Source of the DNA: Nocardia wallacei
GTDB lineage: Bacteria > Actinomycetota > Actinomycetes > Mycobacteriales > Mycobacteriaceae
DNA length: 64,000 nucleotides
NCBI RefSeq assembly: GCF_029868745.1
Contig: NZ_JARWOP010000390.1
Coordinates: 1-64,000 of the forward strand
Reading direction: 5' to 3'
The notes under the pieces are model-generated. The model was not told the origin of the DNA, did no database searches, and saw only the letters and a list, made by a program, of their open reading frames with translations. Shown here one piece after another: positions 57,292 through 64,000 of this stretch (positions are counted from its first letter, which is position 1; each line of letters starts with the position of its first letter). The position numbers and the translations under genes are program-made.

Positions 57292-59589
57292 ATGTCTGTG
57301 CCTGATCATGCCCGCGGCTACGAGAACTTCACCGGTACGATCGGGCGGACCGCCGCCGAGTCCAGCCCGCGGTGGACCTACCCGCCCACCGCGCCCGAGC
57401 ACGCGCCGAACATCATCATGGTGCTGGTCGACGACATGGGCTTCAGCGATATCGGGCCGTTCGGCTCGGAGATCGAGACCCCGACGCTGAACCGCCTGGC
57501 CGAGCGCGGAATCCGGCTCACCAACTATCACACCACCCCGCTGTGCTCCCCGTCGCGGGCCGCGCTGCTCACCGGGATCAACCCGCACCGCGCGGGCTTC
57601 GGATTCGTGGCCAACGCCGATCCCGGTTACCCCGGGCTGCGGCTGGAACTGGCCGACGACGTGCTGACGCTGCCGGAGATCCTGCGCGCCAACGGCTACG
57701 CCACCTACGCCGTCGGCAAATGGCACCTGGTGCGCGACGCCACCATGAACCCTGCGGCACACCGCGATTCGTGGCCGACGCAGCGCGGCTTCGACCGCTA
57801 CTACGGGTCGCTGGAGGGGTTCAATTCCTTCTTCTACCCGAACCAGATCGTCTCCGACAGCTCGGTCGTCGACGTCGAGGCCTATCCCGACGACTATTAC
57901 GTCACCGACGATCTCACCGACAAGGCGATCTCGTATCTGAAGGACCTGCGCGCGCACGATGCGGCGAAGCCGTTCTTCCTGTACTTCGCCCACGTCGCGA
58001 TGCACGGCCCGCTACAGGCCAAGCAGGTCGACCTGGACAAGTACCGGGGCCGCTACGCCGAGGGCTGGGATCGGCTGCGGCACAGTCGTTTCGCCGCCCA
58101 GCTCGCACAGGGACTGTTTCCGGCGGGCACCCGGCAGAAGCCGCGCAACACCGAGCCGGGATACGAAGCGCAGGAATGGAATTCGCTGCCGGCCGAACAG
58201 CAGCGGCGGTTCGCGCGCTACATGGAGGTGTACGCGGCGATGGTCGACAATATCGACCAGAACCTGGGCCGCTTGCTCGACACGGTAGAGCAGCTGGGCG
58301 AATTGGACGACACGATCGTGGTGTTCACCTCCGACAACGGCGGCACCGCGGAGGGCGGCCCGGTCGGAACCCGCAGCTATCTGGCGGAATTCGCGCACGT
58401 CGACGATCCGGACTGGGTCGGTGACGTGCCGCACGACGAGGAGCTGATCGGCACCGCCCGGCTCGGTGTGCACTACCCGCGCGGGTGGGGCCAGGCGTCG
58501 AATACCCCGTTCCGGTTCTACAAGGGCCAGACGTTCGCCGGAGGGGTCCGGGTCCCGTTTCTGGTGTCGTGGCCGAACGGCCTGCCCGCCAATGAGATTC
58601 GCCGCGAGTACAGCTACGTGACCGACCTCGCGCCGACCCTGCTCGAGCTGGCGGGCCTGCGGCGGCCGTCGGTGCGTAACGGCCTGCCCGCCAAGGAGTT
58701 CGACGGCGTCTCGGCCGTGCCGGTGCTGCGCGATCCGCGGGCCACGTCCGCGCACGTCGAGCAGTACTCGGAGATGACCGGGCACCGCGGCTTCTATCGG
58801 GACGGCTGGAAACTGCTCGCCCTGTACGAGCCCGGCGCGGATATCGACGCCCCGCGCTGGCAGTTGTTCGACGTGCGCACCGACCCGACCGAACTGCACG
58901 ACGTGGCGGACGAGTTCCCGGAGAAGGTCGCCGAACTGTCCCGCGCGTGGGACGACGCCGCCTGGCGGAACACCGTGTTCCCACTGCTCACCCGCGCGGA
59001 TCTGGCGCGGCGCAGGCCCGAGGAGGCACGCCTGGCCGAGCCCGTGCGACTGCTGCCCGGCACGCCGACCCTGGAGCGGTATCGCTCGCAGCGGCTGATC
59101 GCGTATCGCGACTTCACCGTCACCGCGGAACTGGCCGGGTACGCCGAGGGTGACGAGGGCGTGCTGGTGGCCCACGGCGATCCGCAGGGCGGCTACCTGC
59201 TGTATGTCGAGGACGGCCGGATCGTGTTCGGATTCAACAGCTATGGCCGCTACGCCACCGTCGCGGCGCCGCTCCCGGCGGGGGCGCGCGAGATCGGCCT
59301 CACCGCGGTGGTGCGGCCGCGGCTGCGATGGGACTTCACCGTGCGCGTCGACGGCACGGCGGTGAGCAGTCTGGCCGATCAGGTGCAATTGGCCGGAATG
59401 TCCCCGTGGACAGGGATTTCCGTCGGTCTCGACGCCCGGGGTCCGGTCGACTGGGACCTGCGCCGCCGCCGCGGTCCCTTCCGCTACACCGGCGACCTGC
59501 GGGCGATCACCTACACCCCGGGACCGTTGCGCGTCCCCGAGCGGGCCGTCCGCGCCGTCGAGGCGGAGGCCGAACTCGTCGCCGAGTAG
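57292..59589 (+). CDS. Formylglycine-dependent sulfatase (arylsulfatase family)
   Basis: 765 aa from the ATG at 57292; the open frame reaches 56896 but overlaps the SBP gene. The sulfatase signature is C85-S-P-S-R (LCSPSRAALLTG), with C85 the residue oxidised to formylglycine. Metal ligands: D47, D48 (MVLVDDMGFSDIG) and D348-N349 (FTSDNGGTAEG). The active-site Lys region is TPFRFYKGQTFAGGVRVPFL. A C-terminal beta-rich extension (about 600-765: EGVLVAHGDPQGGYLLYVED, LRWDFTVRVDGTAVSSL) is typical of the long actinobacterial arylsulfatases. No signal peptide is seen, so it is likely cytoplasmic. It needs a formylglycine-generating enzyme not found here. Confidence 0.91.
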   Translation: MSVPDHARGYENFTGTIGRTAAESSPRWTYPPTAPEHAPNIIMVLVDDMGFSDIGPFGSEIETPTLNRLAERGIRLTNYHTTPLCSPSRAALLTGINPHRAGFGFVANADPGYPGLRLELADDVLTLPEILRANGYATYAVGKWHLVRDATMNPAAHRDSWPTQRGFDRYYGSLEGFNSFFYPNQIVSDSSVVDVEAYPDDYYVTDDLTDKAISYLKDLRAHDAAKPFFLYFAHVAMHGPLQAKQVDLDKYRGRYAEGWDRLRHSRFAAQLAQGLFPAGTRQKPRNTEPGYEAQEWNSLPAEQQRRFARYMEVYAAMVDNIDQNLGRLLDTVEQLGELDDTIVVFTSDNGGTAEGGPVGTRSYLAEFAHVDDPDWVGDVPHDEELIGTARLGVHYPRGWGQASNTPFRFYKGQTFAGGVRVPFLVSWPNGLPANEIRREYSYVTDLAPTLLELAGLRRPSVRNGLPAKEFDGVSAVPVLRDPRATSAHVEQYSEMTGHRGFYRDGWKLLALYEPGADIDAPRWQLFDVRTDPTELHDVADEFPEKVAELSRAWDDAAWRNTVFPLLTRADLARRRPEEARLAEPVRLLPGTPTLERYRSQRLIAYRDFTVTAELAGYAEGDEGVLVAHGDPQGGYLLYVEDGRIVFGFNSYGRYATVAAPLPAGAREIGLTAVVRPRLRWDFTVRVDGTAVSSLADQVQLAGMSPWTGISVGLDARGPVDWDLRRRRGPFRYTGDLRAITYTPGPLRVPERAVRAVEAEAELVAE

Positions 59590-59595
59590 GCCGGC

Positions 59596-60033
59596 CTATT
59601 CGCGCAGGCTATCCACGATCTTCTCGATCCGGCGAGTCCGGGTCTCCACACGTTTGGCGCTGGACACCGAGTCGGCGTACTCGCGGCGGCGGGAGTACGA
59701 CAGCCGATCGAACCGGTCGCGCAGGCCGCCGGCGGCGAGTGCGGCGGCCAGTTCGTCGGGGACCGCCACGGTGCGCTCGGCGGTGTCGCGCGCCACGGTG
59801 ACGGTCACGGTGTCGCCGGGCTGCTTGCCGAGCGCGGTGCGAATATCCTTCACCAGGCCGATGCACGGGCCGTCGCCCATCGACACGATCGATCCGCGGT
59901 ACTCCACGCCGTCGAAGGTGGCGAGCACCGGGATCCGGCCACCGCCGCCGAGCGCCGCCACGACCTCGCCGGGTACCGGCACATACGCCCCGCCGCCGCG
60001 AGCCGCTTCGATTCCGGCCTCGAATCGCTGCAT
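59596..60033 (-). CDS. DUF1905/YdeI-type protein
   Basis: 145 aa from the ATG at 60033 (GTG at 60042 possible). The N-terminal DUF1905 barrel is GAYVPVPGEVVAALGGGGRI, then GVEYRGSIVSMGDGPCIGLV and IRTALGKQPGDTVTVTVARD. The C-terminal YdeI helix region is DRFDRLSYSRRREYADSVSS, AKRVETRTRRIEKIV. The YdeI domain is called bacteriocin-protection or OmpD-associated in some databases. The cellular role is unclear. Convergent with the sulfatase gene. Confidence 0.85.
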   Translation of the reverse strand: MQRFEAGIEAARGGGAYVPVPGEVVAALGGGGRIPVLATFDGVEYRGSIVSMGDGPCIGLVKDIRTALGKQPGDTVTVTVARDTAERTVAVPDELAAALAAGGLRDRFDRLSYSRRREYADSVSSAKRVETRTRRIEKIVDSLRE

Positions 60034-60458
60034 GACCCGCACCCTATCCGGCCGTCGCGTGGTACGGAGGATTTCGGCCGCGAGCGCCGGGCAAACGATT
60101 TACCACGCGGTAATTCGGGTCTCGTAACCTGTGCGACGTCCGTCTCATCGGGACGGGAAAAACGATGCTCGAAGCGGCTCCCGGATATGTAAACAAATGT
60201 AAAGTGCCCGAGAACCGGTCGTTTCCAAAGCATCACCGGATACCGCGCCACCGCCCTCCGAGTCCCTGGAAAACGGCATCGGCCCAGGTCGCCTCCGCCC
60301 AGGTCGGGCGGGCCGGGCACCGCATAGTGACCACCACGTTTCCCCCGCCTCACAGCTCACCACGAGGCCGGGAGCGTTGTGAGAGAACCGTTTTGCCCCC
60401 TCTCCCGACGTCCTTACTCTCGGTGCAGCAGCCCGGTTCACAGCTCGAAGGGGGCGTT
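60034..60458 (+). other. Gene-free region upstream of narG
   Basis: 425 bases without a convincing frame. An AT-rich patch with a TGTAAA direct repeat (about 60188-60201) stands out. It must contain the narG promoter, but I can identify no NarL, FNR or GlnR-type box with confidence. AAGGGGG (60448-60454) is the narG ribosome binding site. Confidence 0.4.
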
Positions 60459-63400
60459 GTGGTTAATTCTCATACAAAGGGTTCGACCCCCTCCGATACG
60501 AACGGACGATCCGCGGCATCCGGTGACGCACTGCTCCGATTGGGCAAATACTTCCACCGCGGCGAGGTCTCCGCCGATCTGCGCACCCTGCACAAGGTGG
60601 GCGGGCGCAGCGCCGACGAGTTCTACCGGGACCGATGGGCGCACGACAAGGTGGTGCGTTCCACCCACGGCGTGAACTGCACCGGTTCCTGCTCGTGGAA
60701 GATCTACGTCAAGGACGGCGTGATCACCTGGGAATCCCAGCAGACCGACTACCCTTCGGTCGGATCCGACAAGCCGGAGTACGAGCCGCGCGGCTGCCCG
60801 CGCGGCGCCTCGTTCTCCTGGTACACGTATTCGCCTGCGCGCGTGCGGTATCCGTATATCCGCGGGGTGCTGCTGGAGATGTACCGCGAGGCCAAGGCGG
60901 CGGTGAAGGACCCGGTGGTGGCGTGGGAGTCACTGGTGGAGGATCCGGAGAAGGCGCAGCGGTACAAGTCGGCCCGCGGCAAGGGCGGCTTCGTGCGCGC
61001 CGAGTGGTGGGAAGCGGCCGAGATCGCCGCCGCCGCACACGTTTACACCATCAAGCGGTACGGCCCGGACCGGGTGGCGGGGTTCTCCCCGATCCCCGCG
61101 ATGTCGATGGTGTCGCACGCCGTGGGCGCGCGGTTCATCTCGATGCTGGGCGGGTCGATGCTGTCGTTCTACGACTGGTACGCCGACCTGCCGGTGGCCT
61201 CGCCGCAGGTGTTCGGCGACCAGACCGACGTTCCGGAGTCGGCGGACTGGTTCGACGCGGGCTATCTGATCATGTGGGGATCGAACGTCCCGGTGACCCG
61301 TACCCCCGACGCGCACTACATGACCGAAGCCCGGTACCGCGGCCAGAAGGTCGTCGTGGTCTCCCCCGACTACGCGGACAACACCAAGTTCGCCGACGAA
61401 TGGGTGCCCGCGCGGCCGGGAACCGATGCGGCCCTTGCCATGTCGATGGGCCACGTGATTCTCAAAGAGTTCTTCCTCGACCGGGACACGCCCCGCTTCC
61501 TCGATTACGTCAAGCGCTACACCGACCTGCCGTTCCTGATCACCCTGGACGAGCAGGAGGGCGGCTGGAACGCCGACGGTGAGTACCGCGGCCACGCCTG
61601 GGCGCCCGGAAAGTTCCTCACCGCCGCCGATCTCGGCGAGAGCGGCGAGGGCGCCGAGCACCGCACCGTGCTACTGGACGCCGAGGGCAACCCCGTGGTG
61701 CCCAACGGCTCTCTCGGCGACCGCTTCTCGGCGTCCGGCACGGGCCGCTGGAATCTGGACCTGGGGGACGTCGATCCCCTGCTGACACTGCACGGCCACA
61801 CCGACGATGCTGTGGCCGTGCAGTTCCCCCGCTTCGACGGCGGCGCGGACGGCGAGGCCGTGCTGGTGCGCGGCGTGCCCACGAGAATCGTTGCGGGCAA
61901 GCGGGTCACGACCGTCTTCGATCTGCTGCTGGCGCAGTACGGCGTGGGCCGCCCCGGCCTGCCCGGCACCTGGCCGACGGGCTACGACGACGCACGCGAG
62001 CCCTATACGCCCGCCTGGCAGGAGACCATCACCGGCGTCCCCGCCGTGCAGGCCACCCGGATCGCGCGGGAGTTCGCCGACAACGCCGACCGCTCCGGCG
62101 GACGTTCGATGATCCTGATGGGCGCCGGCACCAACCACTGGTTCCACTCCGACCAGATCTACCGGTCGTTCTTCACCCTCACCCTGCTCACCGGCTGCCA
62201 GGGCGTGAACGGCGGCGGCTGGGCGCACTACGTCGGCCAGGAGAAGTGTCGGCCCGTGACCGGCTGGGCCACACTGGCTTTCGGCCTGGACTGGCAGCGG
62301 CCGCCGCGGCAGATGCAGGGCACCATCTTCTGGTATCTGGCCAACGACCAGTGGCGCTACGACCCGTTCACCGCCGAGACCTTCTCCTCCCCACTGGCTT
62401 CGGGCCGCTTCGCCGGGCGCACGGCCGCCGACAACATCGCGCTGGCGTCGCGGCTGGGCTGGATGCCCAGCTACCCGACCCTCAACCGCAATCCGCTCGA
62501 CCTGGTGGATGAGGCCGAGGCGGCGGGCAAGACGCCGCAGGACTATGTGGTCGACGGGCTGAAATCCGGCGATCTGCGCTTCGCCTGCGAGGACCCCGAC
62601 GCGCCGGAGAACTTCCCGCGCTGCCTCACCGTGTGGCGGGCCAACCTGCTCGGATCCTCCGGCAAGGGCAACGAGTACTTCCACAAGCATCTGCTGGGCA
62701 CGGACTCGAATCTGCAGACGACCGACGTGGCCGGGGTGCGTCCGCAGGAACTGGAATGGCGGGACCAGGCGGCGACCGGAAAGCTGGACCTGCTGCTGTC
62801 GCTGGACTTCCGGATGACCTCCACCACGCTGTTCTCCGACATCGTGCTGCCCGCGGCGACCTGGTACGAGAAGCACGACCTGTCCTCCACCGACATGCAC
62901 CCGTTCGTGCACGCCTTCTCCCCCGCCATCTCCCCGCCCTGGGAGGCCAAGACCGACTTCGAGGCGTTCCACCGCATCGCGCGCGGCTTCTCCTGGCTGG
63001 CCGAGAAGCACCTCGGCGTCCGCAAGGATCTCGTCGCGGTGGCGCTGCAACACGATTCGCCCGACGCGCTGGCGCAGCCCGGCGGGCGGGTGCTGGACTG
63101 GAAGGCGGGGGAATGCGAGCCGATTCCCGGCCAGACCATGCCGAAACTCGTTGTGGTGGAACGGGACTATCCGAAACTGGCCGAGAAGATGGCGGCGCTC
63201 GGGCCGTTGGTCGAGACGCTCGGCCTCACCACCAAGGGCGTCACCACCTATCCCGACACCGAGGTCGAGTATCTCGCCGGAGTCAACGGCACCGTGATCT
63301 CCGGTGCCGCACAGGGCCGTCCGTCGCTGGCCAAGGACGTCCATGCGGCGGAGGCCATCCTGGCGCTGTCCGGCACCACCAACGGGCGGCTCGCGGTGGC

Positions 63401-64000
63401 GGGATTCGAGGCGCTCGAACGGCGCACCGGAACCCGGCTGGCCGACCTCGCGGCCGAACACGAGGGCAAGCGAATCACGTTCGCCGACACCCAATCCCGG
63501 CCGGTGCCGGTCATCACCTCGCCGGAATGGTCCGGGTCCGAGACCGGCGGGCGGCGGTACTCGCCGTTCACCATCAACACCGAGCGGCTCAAGCCCTGGC
63601 ACACCCTCACCGGCCGCCAGCACTTCTACCTCGATCACGACTGGATGATCGAACTCGGCGAGCAACTGCCGATCTTCCGCCCTCCGCTGGACATGTCCGC
63701 CCTGTTCCGCGAGCCGGGGGTGGGGAGCGTCGGTGACAACGGCGTCACCGTCCGCTACCTCACGCCGCACTCCAAGTGGTCGATCCACTCGGCCTACCAG
63801 GACAACCTGCACATGCTCACGCTCTCGCGCGGCGGTCAGGCGATCTGGATGTCGGAGAAGGACGCCGCCAAGATCGGTGTGGCCGACAACGACTGGATCG
63901 AGGCGATCAACCGCAACGGCATCGTCGTCGCCCGCGCGATCGTCAGCCACCGCATGCCCGAGGGCACCGTGTTCATGTATCACGCACAGGACCGCGCGGT
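60459..64000 (+). CDS. narG: Respiratory nitrate reductase alpha subunit NarG (3' end outside window)
   Basis: 1,180 codons are in the window; full NarG is about 1,230. GTG start with AAGGGGG before it. The N-terminal FS0 [4Fe-4S] site has H70, C74, C78 (STHGVNCTGSCSWK) and C113 (EPRGCPRGASFSWY). The FDQT-like FGDQTDVPESADW segment carries the Asp that probably ligates molybdenum (D257). Further marks are GPDRVAGFSPIPAMSMVSHA and VVVSPDYADNTKFADEWVPA. It contains bis-MGD and reduces nitrate at the inner membrane face, passing electrons from NarI through NarH. The rest of narGHJI is expected beyond the window. Confidence 0.95.
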   Translation, partial: MVNSHTKGSTPSDTNGRSAASGDALLRLGKYFHRGEVSADLRTLHKVGGRSADEFYRDRWAHDKVVRSTHGVNCTGSCSWKIYVKDGVITWESQQTDYPSVGSDKPEYEPRGCPRGASFSWYTYSPARVRYPYIRGVLLEMYREAKAAVKDPVVAWESLVEDPEKAQRYKSARGKGGFVRAEWWEAAEIAAAAHVYTIKRYGPDRVAGFSPIPAMSMVSHAVGARFISMLGGSMLSFYDWYADLPVASPQVFGDQTDVPESADWFDAGYLIMWGSNVPVTRTPDAHYMTEARYRGQKVVVVSPDYADNTKFADEWVPARPGTDAALAMSMGHVILKEFFLDRDTPRFLDYVKRYTDLPFLITLDEQEGGWNADGEYRGHAWAPGKFLTAADLGESGEGAEHRTVLLDAEGNPVVPNGSLGDRFSASGTGRWNLDLGDVDPLLTLHGHTDDAVAVQFPRFDGGADGEAVLVRGVPTRIVAGKRVTTVFDLLLAQYGVGRPGLPGTWPTGYDDAREPYTPAWQETITGVPAVQATRIAREFADNADRSGGRSMILMGAGTNHWFHSDQIYRSFFTLTLLTGCQGVNGGGWAHYVGQEKCRPVTGWATLAFGLDWQRPPRQMQGTIFWYLANDQWRYDPFTAETFSSPLASGRFAGRTAADNIALASRLGWMPSYPTLNRNPLDLVDEAEAAGKTPQDYVVDGLKSGDLRFACEDPDAPENFPRCLTVWRANLLGSSGKGNEYFHKHLLGTDSNLQTTDVAGVRPQELEWRDQAATGKLDLLLSLDFRMTSTTLFSDIVLPAATWYEKHDLSSTDMHPFVHAFSPAISPPWEAKTDFEAFHRIARGFSWLAEKHLGVRKDLVAVALQHDSPDALAQPGGRVLDWKAGECEPIPGQTMPKLVVVERDYPKLAEKMAALGPLVETLGLTTKGVTTYPDTEVEYLAGVNGTVISGAAQGRPSLAKDVHAAEAILALSGTTNGRLAVAGFEALERRTGTRLADLAAEHEGKRITFADTQSRPVPVITSPEWSGSETGGRRYSPFTINTERLKPWHTLTGRQHFYLDHDWMIELGEQLPIFRPPLDMSALFREPGVGSVGDNGVTVRYLTPHSKWSIHSAYQDNLHMLTLSRGGQAIWMSEKDAAKIGVADNDWIEAINRNGIVVARAIVSHRMPEGTVFMYHAQDRA

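Noticed and set aside
61671..63983. A 770-codon open frame on the minus strand
   Set aside because: It is antisense to narG and contains only low-complexity Gly/Arg/Val-rich sequence with no recognisable motif.

Overview
The window looks like the chromosome of a high-GC, mycolic-acid actinobacterium (Mycobacteriales), most likely Nocardia or a close relative such as Rhodococcus. The grounds are strongly GC-ending codons, many GTG starts, F420-dependent oxidoreductases, WhiB7, mycoredoxin, AdnAB, NudC and an Rpf protein. The gene order at 7.8-34.8 kb and 47.9-48.9 kb also follows, from recalled knowledge, the Mycobacterium tuberculosis Rv3193c-Rv3204 block. The genus call is an inference. No 16S or other diagnostic marker is present.

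Layout. (1) 0-7 kb is accessory. It holds the partial gene of a TIR-membrane-WD40 protein, two identical initiator tRNA genes about 4.7 kb apart, a MarR/F420-enzyme pair, an IS30-type transposase remnant, a two-gene operon with a secreted cysteine-containing protein, and a GntR gene broken by an intact IS5-type element. (2) 7.1-34.8 kb is a conserved core: Rpf, UPF0182 membrane protein, PPA1309 protein, PDZ/Lon-type protease, zincin-like protein, orphan E1-like protein, AarF/UbiB kinase, whiB7 with a regulatory leader, uvrD2, mrx1, nudC, a K+ channel and adnB/adnA. It is interrupted at 14.1-17.7 kb by an LLM oxidoreductase, ArsR, a group 2 sigma factor and a double hot-dog dehydratase. (3) 34.8-47.8 kb is a regulator-rich accessory stretch: four TetR, one MarR and one MerR, each next to a small metabolic gene set, several with clear palindromic operators. 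(4) 47.9-52.1 kb holds lipV, an alkyltransferase-like protein, a VOC protein, a MobA-MoeA fusion and a GtrA-like protein. (5) 52.1-59.6 kb holds a peptide/nickel-type ABC transporter divergent from a formylglycine sulfatase. (6) The window ends inside narG.

How the parts connect. WhiB7 (antibiotic-inducible activator) appears controlled by attenuation: a WhiB7-type promoter overlapping the uvrD2 stop codon, a leader ORF, then a terminator hairpin before whiB7. The DNA-repair genes adnA-adnB are translationally coupled and preceded by a near-consensus mycobacterial-type SOS box. The MobA-MoeA fusion makes molybdenum cofactor steps needed by the NarG nitrate reductase about 9 kb away. One TetR probably controls itself and a convergent hydrolase through three copies of TCTTG-N9-CAAGA.

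I see no CRISPR array, prophage or secondary-metabolite cluster. The most discovery-worthy items are the whiB7 leader, the insertions in AdnB, the SOS box at adnA, the TCTTG-N9-CAAGA regulon, the MobA-MoeA fusion, the sulfatase/ABC locus and the TIR-WD40 protein. None amounts to a clear new multi-gene system. All assignments come from reading motifs and frames by eye, with no database search.
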